Source: Burkholderia sp. 8Y
GTDB lineage: Bacteria; Pseudomonadota; Gammaproteobacteria; Burkholderiales; Burkholderiaceae
Reading direction: 5' to 3'
NCBI RefSeq assembly: GCF_902506145.1
Contig: NZ_LR733520.1
Coordinates: forward strand, 2,277,476-2,341,475
DNA: 64,000 nucleotides
The notes beneath the pieces were generated by a model. It was not told the origin of the DNA. It did not search any database and worked only from the letters and a program-made list of their open reading frames with translations. How positions within the stretch are numbered: position 1 is the stretch's first letter; each line of letters begins with the position of its first letter. Below, one piece after another: positions 28,958 to 40,353 of this stretch. The translations under genes were made by a program, and so were the position numbers.

Positions 28958-30223
28958 TTACTCCGCGTCCGCGAGTTGCGCGATCAGGCCGGAGCGTGCG
29001 TCGCTCACGAGCTTCGCCAGATCGCCGTCGCGCACGCATTCGAGTTCGGGCACGGACTTCTGCAATTCGCTCGGCGCTTGCGTCGCAAGCGTGATGAGCC
29101 GGTCTTTCAGCATGGCGAGGAATTCGGGATCGGATTCGGCTTCGATCAAGAGGCCGTGGAGATCGGCGAGCGCGTCGCCGCCATCGGCTGAGCCCGATGC
29201 CGCGCGTTCGCGCGTGATCGGCTGCGTCGCCACTTTCACTTTTTCGAGCCACAAGCGGTCATGGCTGATCGCCGCGATCTGCGCAAGCACTTCGGCGCGC
29301 AGCTGCTTCTCGTTGGCGAAGAGTTCGCCGTGCGCCTTCGTCGCGCCCGTGATGCTCACGCGCACCGCGTGCGGCACGGGCCGCTCGGCCGCGTCGACCA
29401 GCGCCTCGAGCGCACGGCCCGCCGCGCGGGCGACTTCGTCGAGCGTGTCGAGGCCCGCCGCATCGACATTGACGCTTTCCCAGCGCAACACGTCGATAAA
29501 AAGCCGCTCGACGCTGACCTCATCCGCCTCGGACACGGTAACGATCACCGCGCCGCGCCGGCCCGTCTCGCGGATGGTGCGCCCCTGCAAATTGCCCGGA
29601 AACACGATGGTCGATGCTTCCTGCCAGATCGCGAATTCGTGAACGTGACCGAGCGCCCAGTAGTGATATTCGCGCGCGTGCAGTTCCGCGACCGTGCAGG
29701 GTGCGTAGCTCGCGTGCATCGCCGCGCCTTCGAGCGCCGTGTGCAGCACGCCGATGTTGAAATAACCGTCGACGGGCGGCGGATACGCGGTCACGAGATT
29801 CGTCGTCACCGCCTTGTCCTTGAAACTGTGGCCGTGCAGCGCGACTTTCAGCGCGTCGATGCGATACGTCTGCGGCTTTCGGGTCGAGAACGTGTGGACG
29901 TTGTCCGGCAACTGAAGCTGGCTCGTCATTTCGCTTTCGGCGTCGTGATTGCCGTACAGGAGGTAGACGGGAATGCCCGCGCGGCGCAGCTTCCCCATTT
30001 CCTTGCAGAAAAAGATGCCCGTGTTGTGATCGCGCCAGGTGCCGTCGTACAGGTCGCCCGCGATGACCATGAAGTCCACTTGCTCGTCGATGGCCACGGA
30101 GACGAGCTTCGAGAACGCCTCGCGCGTGGCGTTGCGCAGCATGTCGGCGGGCGCGTCGGCGTAGGCGGACAGTCCGTGCAGCGGGCTGTCGAGATGAATA
30201 TCGGCCGCGTGAATGAAGCGCAT
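28958..30223 (-). CDS. SbcD/YhaO-like metallophosphoesterase (DNA repair exonuclease)
   Basis: 421 residues with calcineurin-like phosphoesterase motifs in order: AADIHLDSPLHG (Asp8, His10), VIAGDLYDGTW, LYGNHDAES, and HSFKDK and ALGHVHEF later. This is the Mre11/SbcD active-site set. ATG at 30223 is preceded by AAAGGAGA at good spacing, and the protein begins at the first conserved strand; a longer frame to 30397 adds unconserved sequence. It is followed 3 bp later by the YhaN-like ATPase gene, forming a two-gene nuclease/ATPase operon. Confidence 0.9.
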   Translation of the reverse strand: MRFIHAADIHLDSPLHGLSAYADAPADMLRNATREAFSKLVSVAIDEQVDFMVIAGDLYDGTWRDHNTGIFFCKEMGKLRRAGIPVYLLYGNHDAESEMTSQLQLPDNVHTFSTRKPQTYRIDALKVALHGHSFKDKAVTTNLVTAYPPPVDGYFNIGVLHTALEGAAMHASYAPCTVAELHAREYHYWALGHVHEFAIWQEASTIVFPGNLQGRTIRETGRRGAVIVTVSEADEVSVERLFIDVLRWESVNVDAAGLDTLDEVARAAGRALEALVDAAERPVPHAVRVSITGATKAHGELFANEKQLRAEVLAQIAAISHDRLWLEKVKVATQPITRERAASGSADGGDALADLHGLLIEAESDPEFLAMLKDRLITLATQAPSELQKSVPELECVRDGDLAKLVSDARSGLIAQLADAE

Positions 30224-30401
30224 GGCGCTGTCTCCTTTGAATGGGTGATCGCGCTTCTCTCGTGTTCGAACGACGATCGTTGCAGACATCCGGGACATGT
30301 CGCGTCTCGTTCGGCCAGCGCGACGGCGCCGCTCAAGAGACGCGAAATGTCCCGACGCGCACGCAGAATTCGTGAACGTCAACACGCAGCGAGGCAATCC
30401 G

Positions 30402-30623
30402 ATGACAAGTCCCTACACCGCTCATAACGTCGACGCCGCCATCGTGCATCTGGAGCGCGTCTTGTCGGCTGAAGGCGCGAATTCGCTATTCGGCCAGACG
30501 TACTGGCGCAAGCGCGTGCAGCAGGTCAGCGCGACGCGCGGCTTGCAGCGCGATCAGCGCATCAGGCTGGAACGATTGATGAAGCTGCTCGCCTGTGATG
30601 CGTGCGAAGCGACGTGCCAATGA
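30402..30623 (+). CDS. small protein of unknown function
   Basis: 73 residues, MTSPYTAHNVDAAIVHLERV, with a predicted helical, charged character (YWRKRVQQVSATRGLQRDQR) and three Cys near the C-terminus (LLACDACEATCQ). A GAGG lies 8-10 bases before the ATG at 30402; the longer in-frame reading from 30297 lacks such a site. No domain recognised. The CxxC-like ending could bind metal, but this is only a possibility. It sits between divergent repair genes and the convergent rsmA. Confidence 0.65.
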   Translation: MTSPYTAHNVDAAIVHLERVLSAEGANSLFGQTYWRKRVQQVSATRGLQRDQRIRLERLMKLLACDACEATCQ

Positions 30624-30635
30624 TGAACCGACGAA

Positions 30636-31445
30636 TCAACTGCGCTCAAGCGCCTGCGCCAGCGCGACGAACTCCGCCACCGGCACTTCTTCGGCGCGAC
30701 GCGCGAGATCGAAGCCGAGCGCATCGAAATCGACCTTGTCGCGATATGCCGCGAGATTGTTGCGCAAAACCTTGCGACGCTGCGCGAACGCGGCCTTGAC
30801 GACATCGCTCAGCACCGTTTCATTGACGGCCGGCAGTTCGTGCGGCGCGAACGGAATCATGCGGACGATCGCGGAGTTCACCTTCGGCGGCGGCTGGAAC
30901 GACTCGGGCGGCACGTCGATCAGCTTGTCCATCACGTAGCGATATTGCAGCATGACCGACAAACGCCCGTATTCCTTGCTCGCGGGCTCGGCGATCATGC
31001 GCTCGACCACTTCGTCCTGAAGCATGAAGTGCTGGTCGATCACCTTCGGCGCGAACGCCGTCAGATGAAAAAGGAGCGGACTCGAAATGTTGTACGGCAG
31101 ATTGCCGACGATGCGCAGCGACGGCTTGTCGTGAGCGAGCGCGAGCGTGCCGAAATCGAATTCGAGCGCGTCCGCCGAATGCACGACGAGCCGCTCGCCG
31201 AAGCGTTTTTCCAGCCGCCCGATCAGATCGCGGTCCAGTTCCACCGCGTGCAGCGGCGACTCCGCCGTGGCGAGGCGCTCGATGAGCGGCGCCGTGAGGG
31301 CGGCGAGCCCCGGCCCGATCTCGACCATGCGTTCGCCGCGCTGCGGCGCAATGACGTCGACGATGGAATCGATCACGCCCTGATCGACAAGAAAGTTCTG
31401 GCCGAAGCGTTTGCGCGCCAGATGGCCCTGGTGTCGTGTGGACAT
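30636..31445 (-). CDS. rsmA: 16S rRNA (adenine1518/1519-N6)-dimethyltransferase
   Basis: RsmA/KsgA, 269 residues, dimethylates two adjacent adenines in helix 45 of 16S rRNA during 30S assembly. Motifs: [16 protein letters not shown] at the N-terminus, SAM-binding [11 protein letters not shown], acidic VELDRDL, and catalytic [14 protein letters not shown]. Located at the end of the lptD-surA-pdxA-rsmA operon, the classical proteobacterial order, 19 bp after pdxA. Confidence 0.97.
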   Translation of the reverse strand: MSTRHQGHLARKRFGQNFLVDQGVIDSIVDVIAPQRGERMVEIGPGLAALTAPLIERLATAESPLHAVELDRDLIGRLEKRFGERLVVHSADALEFDFGTLALAHDKPSLRIVGNLPYNISSPLLFHLTAFAPKVIDQHFMLQDEVVERMIAEPASKEYGRLSVMLQYRYVMDKLIDVPPESFQPPPKVNSAIVRMIPFAPHELPAVNETVLSDVVKAAFAQRRKVLRNNLAAYRDKVDFDALGFDLARRAEEVPVAEFVALAQALERS

Positions 31446-31464
31446 ACGTTGTCGTTGTATGCAG

Positions 31465-32454
31465 TCAGGCGCTGCGTTTGTGGCGCGCCATGGTGACGGC
31501 GGCGTCGATGGCGGCGATCATGCTGCCGGGGTCCGCGCGGCCCGTGCCCGCGAGATCGAGCGCCGTGCCGTGATCGACGGACGTGCGAATGATCGGCAAG
31601 CCGAGCGTCACGTTGATGCCTTCGCCGAACGTCGCATACTTGAGCACGGGCAGGCCCTGGTCGTGGAACATGGCCAGCACGCAATCAGCGTCTTTCAGAT
31701 AGCGCGGCTGAAACAGCGTGTCGGCGGGATACGGACCGGGCGCGTCGATGCCGAGCGCGCGGGCGCGTTCGAGCGCGGGCGCGATGACGTCGATTTCCTC
31801 GCGGCCCAGATAGCCGTTTTCGCCCGCGTGCGGATTGAGCCCGGTGACGAGAATGCGCGGCGCGGCAAGGCCGAAGTGCGCGCGAAGATCGTGATGGATG
31901 ATGGAAAGCGTCTCGACAATGCCGTCGATGCTGAGCGCAGCCGAGACGTCCTTCAGCGGCAGATGCGTGGTCGCGAGCGCGACGCGCAACGGGCGCTCGC
32001 CCGTGCCCGCGAGCATCATCACCACGCGCGGCGTGTGCGTGCGTTCGGCGAGATATTCGGTGTGGCCGGTGAACGGCACGCCCGCATCGTTGATCGTGCT
32101 CTTTTGGAGCGGCGCGGTGACGATAGCGTCGAAGCGGCCCGCGACCGCGCCGTCGATAGCGGCATCGAGCAGGCCGAGCACGTAGCGCCCGTTCGCCGCG
32201 TTCAGCTTGCCGGCCTCGGCGGGCGCCGCGAGCGCGTGATGCTCGATCTGGATGAGATCGCCGTTCGAAGGCCACTTCGCGCCCGACCGCGCTTCGAGCA
32301 ACGCGCGGTCGCCGAGCACGGTGAAGCGCACCGACGGCCAGCGCGCTTCTGCCTGACCGAGCGCCGCGGCGGTCAGCTCCGGACCGACGCCAGCCGGTTC
32401 GCCCGTCGTGATGGCGACGGAAAGCGGCCGGTCCGGATGCGCGGCGGTGCTCAT
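31465..32454 (-). CDS. pdxA: 4-hydroxythreonine-4-phosphate dehydrogenase
   Basis: PdxA, 329 residues, NAD-dependent oxidation and decarboxylation of 4-phosphohydroxy-L-threonine in pyridoxal phosphate synthesis. It begins [26 protein letters not shown]. Metal-binding His residues are seen in [21 protein letters not shown] and the [15 protein letters not shown] stretch. ATG at 32454 is 5 bp after the surA stop; the longer frame into surA is spurious. Confidence 0.96.
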   Translation of the reverse strand: MSTAAHPDRPLSVAITTGEPAGVGPELTAAALGQAEARWPSVRFTVLGDRALLEARSGAKWPSNGDLIQIEHHALAAPAEAGKLNAANGRYVLGLLDAAIDGAVAGRFDAIVTAPLQKSTINDAGVPFTGHTEYLAERTHTPRVVMMLAGTGERPLRVALATTHLPLKDVSAALSIDGIVETLSIIHHDLRAHFGLAAPRILVTGLNPHAGENGYLGREEIDVIAPALERARALGIDAPGPYPADTLFQPRYLKDADCVLAMFHDQGLPVLKYATFGEGINVTLGLPIIRTSVDHGTALDLAGTGRADPGSMIAAIDAAVTMARHKRSA

Positions 32455-32459
32455 ACGGC

Positions 32460-33815
32460 TTACTGCTGCGCCTCTTGCGCAGCGATGCCCTTGTACTGCA
32501 CGTACGCCGTGTCGCGCAGTTCGCGCAGCCAGTCGGAGTACGCCTGCTCGGCCTTGCGCTGGCCGATGGCCTGACGCGCGATATCGAGCTGCTGCGTGGC
32601 CGACCCTTCGGCGTCGCGGCGGCCGAGCACCTGAATCAGGTGATAGCCGTATTCGCTGCGCACCGGGTCGCTGACCGCGCCGTCCGGCAAGTTGTTCATG
32701 GCGCGCTCGAATTCCGGCACCGTTTCGCCGGGGCTGATCCAGCCGAGATCGCCGCCTTGCGACGCCGAGCCGTCCTGCGAATACGTCCGCGCGAAGTTGG
32801 CGAAATCGCCGCCCGCCGCCACTTGTTGCTTGATATCGACGAGCTTCTGGCGCGCGCTGGCTTCCGACATGCCATCCGACACGCGCAGCAGGATGTGGCG
32901 GACGTGCGTCTGCACGAGCTTCGGCGCATCGGCCGCCGTGCCTTCGCTCGCGCGGCGATCGACCAGCTTCACGATTTCGAAGCCGCCGTCGGTGCGCAGG
33001 AGCGTCGGCACGACCTGGCCCGGACGCAGCCCCGAGACCGCCGAGACGATGCCCGCCGGCAGCGTGGCCGGCGTGCGGAAGCCGAGATCGCCACCTTTGC
33101 TGGCGTCGGTGTCCTGCGAGTTTTGCTTCGCGAGCTTCGAGAAGTCGTCGCCGGCCTGCGCCTGCTTGAGCACGGCGTCGGCCTTCGCCTGCACCGCCGC
33201 GACATCCGATTCCGGCGCATTCGACGGCAGCTTGAACATGATGTGCTGTAGATGCAGGTCGCTTGCGTTGCGCGCGCCCGGTCCGCGCTGGCTGGCGATG
33301 TAGTTCGCCACTTCGCCATCGGACACGGTGATCTTGCTGTCGACTTCCTTCTCGCGCAGCTTCGAGAGCGTGAGTTCGGTGCGCGCGTCGCGCACGAAGG
33401 TGGCCCACGGCACGCCTTGCGCCTCGATGCGCGAGCGATAGACATCGAGCGTCATCTGGTTTTGCTGCGCGAGGCGTTGCAGCGTGCGGTTGACGGCGGC
33501 GTCGTCGATGACGATGCCGTCGTCCTTCGCCTTCTGCAACTGGATGCGCTCGAGCACCATCTGGTCGAGCACCTGCCGGCGCATCTGTTCGATGGGCGGC
33601 ACCGGCGCATTCTGCTGCTTGAGCCGCTGCGCGATCAGTTTCGTGCGCTCTTCCAGCTCGCGCTGGGTGATGACGCCATCGTTCACCACCGCGACGACGG
33701 AATCCGCCACCTGCACATTCGAGTTCGACAACGCCTGCGCACCGGCCGGCGAACTCACCATCAGCGCCGCTGTCAGCGCGCCCGCGGCAATCGCCGTCGA
33801 TCGAAACAGTTTCAT
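32460..33815 (-). CDS. surA: periplasmic peptidyl-prolyl isomerase/chaperone SurA
   Basis: 451-residue precursor. Signal peptide [20 protein letters not shown] ending PAGAQA; SurA N-terminal domain ([18 protein letters not shown]); two parvulin domains (about residues 190-290 and 305-405) with [10 protein letters not shown] and [13 protein letters not shown] as core motifs and GGDLGW/GGDLGF turns. It escorts outer-membrane proteins such as LptD, encoded immediately upstream, to the BAM complex. ATG at 33815 gives a clean signal peptide; an earlier in-frame start overlaps lptD. Confidence 0.95.
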   Translation of the reverse strand: MKLFRSTAIAAGALTAALMVSSPAGAQALSNSNVQVADSVVAVVNDGVITQRELEERTKLIAQRLKQQNAPVPPIEQMRRQVLDQMVLERIQLQKAKDDGIVIDDAAVNRTLQRLAQQNQMTLDVYRSRIEAQGVPWATFVRDARTELTLSKLREKEVDSKITVSDGEVANYIASQRGPGARNASDLHLQHIMFKLPSNAPESDVAAVQAKADAVLKQAQAGDDFSKLAKQNSQDTDASKGGDLGFRTPATLPAGIVSAVSGLRPGQVVPTLLRTDGGFEIVKLVDRRASEGTAADAPKLVQTHVRHILLRVSDGMSEASARQKLVDIKQQVAAGGDFANFARTYSQDGSASQGGDLGWISPGETVPEFERAMNNLPDGAVSDPVRSEYGYHLIQVLGRRDAEGSATQQLDIARQAIGQRKAEQAYSDWLRELRDTAYVQYKGIAAQEAQQ

Positions 33816-33895
33816 GTTTGCCACAGATACTCCATCAAATCCAGACTTGACCCATTCGTGCGCTGCACGCCTTGACGGCGCTGTGTTGCCTCTTG

Positions 33896-36286
33896 TCACT
33901 CGTAGTCGCTGAAGCGAGCGAGCGGCGGAGCGGACGGCGGCGGCGGCTGATAACCCTGCACGCTGGCGCGGAACGCGCTGACGAGACCGTTGTCGACCTT
34001 CGACAAGCCCTTGAAGGTGATCTGCGCAAGCACGCGCGTACCCGACGAAGGCTGGCCGCTCGTGTTCACGCCGTTGGCATAACGCTGCGCGCCGAAGCCG
34101 AGCGCCCAGCAGTCGGCATCGTACTGGAAGCCCACGAGGCCGTCGACGAGCCGGTGGCTCGCGAGATCATAATTGACACGTGCGACGGCATAGAGACGGT
34201 TCGTCAGAGGCCATTCGCCGGAGACCAGCAACTGGTTGATCGGCTCGTTGACCAGCGTGGTCTGATTCGAGCGCGTGTACCGGTAGCCGACGTTGATGAC
34301 CTTGCGGTCGGCCGGACTGAACGAAAAGCCGACGCTCGTACGCACGAGCTGGTTATTGTCGACATTATATTGGAACGCCGTTTCCGAGGCGAAACCAGCG
34401 CCCAGCTTGATTGCCGCGCCGGCGATCAGGTCCGAGTGCTTGGCCTCGTTGATCGGCTGATCCTCGCTGATCGTGACGCGCTGGCTCGTGAAATAGTACT
34501 GCTGCGCGATCACGAAACGCGCGCGCTCGTCGCCCGTCGCGGGATTGATGAAGCGCGTGGTCAGGCCGGCGGTCAGCCGGTTCGCGTCCGCGATACGGTC
34601 GTTGCCGACGAACGTGTTCGGCGTGTAGATCTCGGCGAGCCCGAAGTCGGCTTCGGCGGTATCGAAGATCGGCGCGAAATTCTGATTGCGATACGGCGTG
34701 TAGACGTAATAGAGCCGCGGCTCCAGCGTCTGAATGTAATCCTGCCCGAAGAGCCGCACGGAACGGTCGAACACGAGCCCCGTATCGAGACTGAACGTCG
34801 GGATCGACTCCGTGACGTTCTTCGGCTGCCCGGCGGGCGTGAGCGGCTGTCCCGCGACCGGCCCCGTCGCGATGTGGCTCAGGTCGTACGACGCGAAGTG
34901 CCACTGAATCTTCGGCGTGAAGAAATAGCCCGGCGCGTTGACCCCGTAACTCAGGTACGGGTTGAAGTACATGCGCTGACCGTCGGTCGCGCCTTCCTGC
35001 GTGATCGTGAAGCGCGTGAAGTCCGCTTCCGCGCCGTAATCGAAGCCGCCGACGTTGTACTTGTTGTACTGCACGTTCAACTGCGGCTCGCGTGCGTACG
35101 GCGGAATGGACGGCTGCAGCGTCTGCCAGCGTTGCTCGCGGCCGAGCACGGACCACGGTCCGTTGTTGTACGTCAGCCCGGCTTCCTGCTGATACAGCAA
35201 CTGCGTGCCGTTCAGGAACTGGTTCGACGCGTTGCCGAGGTCTTCCGGATATTGATCGTCCGAAACCTTGTTGTAATTGACGTAGCCGCCAAAACCGCCG
35301 CCGAAATTCTGCCGATGCTGCCAGAAGATCGCATAGCGGTTCGTGTGCGTTTCACGGTCGTTCGGCAGGTAGTCGACCGTCAGCGAGCCCGAATACGTCG
35401 GCGACAGATAGCGGTAGTTCGCTTCGCCGAGCACACCGCGCCGCGACATGATGCGCGGCGTGACGGTCAGATCGCGATTCGGCGCGATATTGAAATAGTA
35501 CGGGATCGTGGCTTCGAAGCCCGTCGTCGAACTCAGCGAAAACGTCGGCGGCAGCAGGCCGCTGCGGCGGTCGCCCGTCAGCGGGAACGAGAGCCACGGG
35601 CTCGCGAACACGGGCACGCCCTGGAAGAACAGCACGCCGTTATGCGCGATGCCCTCTTCCGAGCCGGTATCGAAATCGAACGACGAACCCTTGATGTACC
35701 ACGCCGGATCGGTCTCGCACTGGCATGCCGTGTACGTGCCGTGATCGACGCGCGCGCGCTCGTTGTCGATCAGGTCGATGCGCTCCGCGCTGCCCGAGCC
35801 GCCCGTCAGATTGAAGTAATACTTCGGGTTCGTCATGAACCCTTCGTTCGAATCCACCTTCAGATGCGCTTCCGGGCCGACGAACGACACGCCGTTGTTG
35901 ATCAGCCTGACATGACCGAAAGCGTCGGCCATGTCCGTATCCTGATCGTAATGCAGCGCGTCGGCCTTGATGACCGTGACGGTGCGGCGCACTTCGGCCG
36001 AACCCTTAGCCGCCATGTCCTCGTCCGACGTGCCGGTGGCCTTGTCGCCGAGCAGGAAGGTCGTGGGCTGCTGACCGCTTTTCAGCGGCCGTTCGAGCAA
36101 CTGCGGCGCGAGACGCAGACTGCCGGGGCCGTCGATCGGCTGCGCGTCGGCGGCCTGGCCGGCGAGCTGCGCATGGGCCAGCGCGGGCATCAGGCCGGGC
36201 ACGGAAAGCAGCGCGGCGACGAGCCGCCGCCGGCGTGGCTGAGCGTCGCCTTGATTCTTCGATGCGGGAAACTGTCGTGGCGGCAT
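33896..36286 (-). CDS. lptD: LPS-assembly protein LptD
   Basis: 796-residue outer-membrane beta-barrel that inserts lipopolysaccharide with LptE. Signal region with [20 protein letters not shown] then AHAQ, an OstA-like N-terminal beta-jellyroll ([20 protein letters not shown]), then the LptD barrel with the conserved [20 protein letters not shown] and the C-terminal [13 protein letters not shown]. Only one Cys is present at that C-terminal site and a CQC pair occurs near residue 195, so the disulphide layout differs from the four-Cys E. coli protein. Start at 36286 gives MPPRQF, usual for relatives. LptE is encoded at 51775-52386. Confidence 0.96.
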   Translation of the reverse strand: MPPRQFPASKNQGDAQPRRRRLVAALLSVPGLMPALAHAQLAGQAADAQPIDGPGSLRLAPQLLERPLKSGQQPTTFLLGDKATGTSDEDMAAKGSAEVRRTVTVIKADALHYDQDTDMADAFGHVRLINNGVSFVGPEAHLKVDSNEGFMTNPKYYFNLTGGSGSAERIDLIDNERARVDHGTYTACQCETDPAWYIKGSSFDFDTGSEEGIAHNGVLFFQGVPVFASPWLSFPLTGDRRSGLLPPTFSLSSTTGFEATIPYYFNIAPNRDLTVTPRIMSRRGVLGEANYRYLSPTYSGSLTVDYLPNDRETHTNRYAIFWQHRQNFGGGFGGYVNYNKVSDDQYPEDLGNASNQFLNGTQLLYQQEAGLTYNNGPWSVLGREQRWQTLQPSIPPYAREPQLNVQYNKYNVGGFDYGAEADFTRFTITQEGATDGQRMYFNPYLSYGVNAPGYFFTPKIQWHFASYDLSHIATGPVAGQPLTPAGQPKNVTESIPTFSLDTGLVFDRSVRLFGQDYIQTLEPRLYYVYTPYRNQNFAPIFDTAEADFGLAEIYTPNTFVGNDRIADANRLTAGLTTRFINPATGDERARFVIAQQYYFTSQRVTISEDQPINEAKHSDLIAGAAIKLGAGFASETAFQYNVDNNQLVRTSVGFSFSPADRKVINVGYRYTRSNQTTLVNEPINQLLVSGEWPLTNRLYAVARVNYDLASHRLVDGLVGFQYDADCWALGFGAQRYANGVNTSGQPSSGTRVLAQITFKGLSKVDNGLVSAFRASVQGYQPPPPSAPPLARFSDYE

Positions 36287-36555
36287 GTATGGGTGGCGGT
36301 TCGATCCCGTTCGCGCCGGACGCTCGATGCCGCCGAGTGAACGGCCGTATGAGCGGCCGATTGAGCCGCCGCGCTTCGCCCGCGTCATTGCCGTGGTCGA
36401 ACCCGGCGGTCCGTCGCTATGCAGGGACGACACTCGATCGAACGATGGCGCGGCACGGTCGTCGGCGCCTGGCGCCAGGCGCGAACAGATAGCTCAAGGA
36501 TCGCTTAAAAAAGTCGTGGGGTATTATATGGCAAGATGTTTTGCCTCTCGAATTT
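36287..36555. promoter_or_regulatory. divergent lptD / amgK control region with candidate extended -10
   Basis: 269-bp space, without a supportable gene, between lptD and amgK. On the plus strand TG-G-CAAGAT at 36529-36537, within a TATTATATGG stretch, could be an extended -10 for amgK with a short leader to the ATG at 36556. No clear -35. Confidence 0.4.
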
Positions 36556-37581
36556 ATGACGCACATTCCCGCCGATACCCGCTTCGAGCAACTCCGTTCC
36601 TGGCTTCAGACTTACGCCGAAACCTATCGGCTGAATCTGGATAGCCTCGCCCCCGCCTCCGCCGATGCCAGTTTCCGCCGCTATTTCCGTCTCGACTGCG
36701 ATTCGGAACACGGCAAGACGCTGATCGCCGTCGACGCTCCGCCGCCCGAAAAATGCCGCGAGTTCGTGCAGGTCGCGGGCCTGCTGGAAGCGGCGAACGT
36801 GCATGTGCCCAAAATCTTGCAAACGGATTTCGACGCGGGTTTCATGCTCGTCACCGATCTCGGCACGACCCCATATATCTCCGTGCTCGATGAAAAGAAC
36901 GCGCGGCCTTTGATGCGCGCGGCCATCGACACCTTGATCCGCTTTCAGCGCACGGCGCGCGAGGGCGTGCTGCCGCCGTTCGACGAGGCATTCCTGCGCC
37001 GCGAGATGGAACTGATGCCGGAGTGGTTCATCGGCCGCCACCTGGGCCGCGACGTGACGGCGGAAGAACGCCAGACACTCGACGACACCTTCTCGCTGCT
37101 CGCACAAAGCGCGCTCGCGCAGCCGCAGACGTTCATGTTGCGCGATTTCATGCCGCGCAATCTGATGGTGAGCGAGCCGAACCCCGGCGTGCTGGACTTT
37201 CAGGACGCGGTGTACGGCCCGATCACGTACGACATGGCTTCGCTCATGCGCGACGCGTTCATCAGTTGGGACGAGGAGTTTCAGCTCGACTGCATCGCGT
37301 ATTACTGGGAGCGCGCGAAGAAGGCCGGACTGGACGTCGACCTGGATTTCGGCGAGTTCTATCGTCAACTGGAATGGATGGGCCTGCAGCGGCACATCAA
37401 GGTGCTCGGGCTTTTCGCACGCATCCATTATCGCGACGGCAAGTCGCATTATCTGGCCGATCTGCCGCGTTTCATCGGCTATGCGCGCAAGGTCGCGGAG
37501 CGTTATGCGCCGCTCTGGCCGTTCGCGCGCCTGCTCGATTCGCTCGAAGGCCGCGCGGTCGAAGTCGGTTATACCTTCTGA
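36556..37581 (+). CDS. amgK: anhydro-sugar/N-acetylmuramate kinase AmgK (aminoglycoside-phosphotransferase fold)
   Basis: 341 residues, MTHIPADTRFEQLRSWLQTY. Phosphorylates MurNAc (and GlcNAc) at C1 in peptidoglycan recycling. The APH-fold parts are recognisable: ASADASFRRYFRL (nucleotide loop), catalytic-loop LRDFMPRNLMV (Asp197, Asn202) and LDFQDAVYGP (Asp214). The usual HxD His is replaced by Leu195. It is followed by a murU-type nucleotidyltransferase 15 bp later, the same pairing as in Pseudomonas, which supports the assignment. A TTG 15 bp upstream is an alternative start. Confidence 0.88.
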   Translation: MTHIPADTRFEQLRSWLQTYAETYRLNLDSLAPASADASFRRYFRLDCDSEHGKTLIAVDAPPPEKCREFVQVAGLLEAANVHVPKILQTDFDAGFMLVTDLGTTPYISVLDEKNARPLMRAAIDTLIRFQRTAREGVLPPFDEAFLRREMELMPEWFIGRHLGRDVTAEERQTLDDTFSLLAQSALAQPQTFMLRDFMPRNLMVSEPNPGVLDFQDAVYGPITYDMASLMRDAFISWDEEFQLDCIAYYWERAKKAGLDVDLDFGEFYRQLEWMGLQRHIKVLGLFARIHYRDGKSHYLADLPRFIGYARKVAERYAPLWPFARLLDSLEGRAVEVGYTF

Positions 37582-37596
37582 TTCCCTGACCCGCGC

Positions 37597-38298
37597 ATGA
37601 CCGAATCTCTCAAGACGGCGATGATCTTCGCCGCCGGCCGCGGCGAGCGCATGCGCCCGCTCACCGACACGTGCCCGAAGCCGCTGCTGGAAGCGGGCGG
37701 CAAGCCGCTCATCGTCTGGCAGATCGAGCGGCTGGCGGCGGCGGGCGTCGAGACGATCGTCATCAACCACGCGTGGCTCGGCGCGCGGATCGAAGCGGCG
37801 CTCGGCGATGGCTCGCGCTGGGGCGTCGAATTGCGCTATTCGCCGGAGCGCGAGGCGCTGGAGACGGCGGGCGGCATCGCAAAGGCGTTGCCGCTGATCG
37901 GGCAAGGCGTGTTCATCGCGGTGAGCGGCGACGTGTTCTGCGACTTCGACTACGCCACGCTGCGGGACCGCGCCGACGTGCTCGCGCGCAGCGAAGAACC
38001 CGGCCTGCACCTCGTGATGACGCCGAATCCGCCGTTCCATCCGAATGGCGATTTCGCGCTGATCGACGGCAAGCTCGCGCTCGATGTCCGTCCGCGCTAC
38101 ACGTTCGGCAACATCGGTCTCTACGACACGCGCATGTTTCGCGATCTCGCGCCCGGCACGCGGCGCGCGCTGACGCCCTACTATCGCGAAACCATCGCGC
38201 AGGGACGCGCGAGTGGCGAACTCTACGAAGGCCGCTGGGAGAACGTCGGCACGCCGGAGCAGCTTCACTTGCTGGACATGGAACTTCGCGCACGCTGA
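37597..38298 (+). CDS. murU: N-acetylmuramate alpha-1-phosphate uridylyltransferase MurU
   Basis: 233 residues. Nucleotidyltransferase motif AMIFAAGRGERMRPLTDTCP, KPLLEAGGKPLIVW, and the metal-binding SGDVFCDFDY. Length fits MurU rather than the longer GlmU or RmlA. Transfers UMP to MurNAc-1-phosphate to give UDP-MurNAc, bypassing de novo synthesis and giving fosfomycin tolerance in Pseudomonas. Directly after amgK. Confidence 0.9.
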   Translation: MTESLKTAMIFAAGRGERMRPLTDTCPKPLLEAGGKPLIVWQIERLAAAGVETIVINHAWLGARIEAALGDGSRWGVELRYSPEREALETAGGIAKALPLIGQGVFIAVSGDVFCDFDYATLRDRADVLARSEEPGLHLVMTPNPPFHPNGDFALIDGKLALDVRPRYTFGNIGLYDTRMFRDLAPGTRRALTPYYRETIAQGRASGELYEGRWENVGTPEQLHLLDMELRAR

Positions 38299-38323
38299 GC
38301 GCCCCGGAATGGGACGCATCCGA

Positions 38324-39775
<1,452 letters not shown>

Positions 39776-39801
39776 CCCCCGCGGCGGCGCAGCAAGAAAC
39801 A

Positions 39802-39837
39802 AAAGCCCCACGCTCGCGAGAGTGTGGGGCTTTCTCT
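39802..39837. terminator. bidirectional intrinsic terminator between purB and gntK
   Basis: Stem AAAGCCCCAC (39802-39811) / GTGGGGCTTT (39824-39833) with a 12-base spacer, followed by CTCTTTG on the plus strand and preceded by A-rich bases serving the minus strand. It separates convergent purB and gntK. Confidence 0.8.
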
Positions 39838-39848
39838 TTGCGGCATCG

Positions 39849-40343
39849 TCAGCGCGTCTTCAGTTTCTCGATCACGTCGTCGACGATCTCCTCCGGCGTC
39901 ATGTCGATGCTCTCGACGATCGCCTCGTCCTCGCCCGGTTCTTCGAGCGTGCTGAGCTGGCTCTCCAGCAGCGACGGATCGAAGAAGTGCCCGGTGCGCG
40001 TTTGCAGACGCTCGCGCAGCGTCTCGAACGTGCCGTGCAGATAGACGAAGCACACGTCCTTGTCGCCGTCGCGCAGAACGTCGCGGTACGAACGCTTCAG
40101 CGACGAGCACGTGAAAACCGCCGTCTCGCCCGCCCGCTGCTTCTCTTCGATCGCGGCACGTATGGTCTGGAGCCAGGGCCAGCGGTCCTCGTCAGTCAGA
40201 GGAATGCCGTGGTGCATCTTTTCCTTGTTGGCTGCGCTGTGAAAGGCGTCGCCGTCCGTGAACGGACATTGCAGGCGCTCCGCCAGCAATTCGCCGATTC
40301 GGGTCTTGCCGGCGCCCGACACGCCCATCGCGATGAGAATCAT
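39849..40343 (-). CDS. gntK: gluconokinase
   Basis: 164 residues, ATP-dependent phosphorylation of gluconate to 6-phosphogluconate. P-loop GVSGAGKTRIGELL at 8-21, GDAFHSAANKEKMHHGIPL (substrate loop), and CSSLKRSYRDVLR. Encoded 10 bp after gntT in one operon; the product feeds Edd/Eda, encoded 6 kb away. Confidence 0.95.
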   Translation of the reverse strand: MILIAMGVSGAGKTRIGELLAERLQCPFTDGDAFHSAANKEKMHHGIPLTDEDRWPWLQTIRAAIEEKQRAGETAVFTCSSLKRSYRDVLRDGDKDVCFVYLHGTFETLRERLQTRTGHFFDPSLLESQLSTLEEPGEDEAIVESIDMTPEEIVDDVIEKLKTR

Positions 40344-40353
40344 CTCAAGCTCC

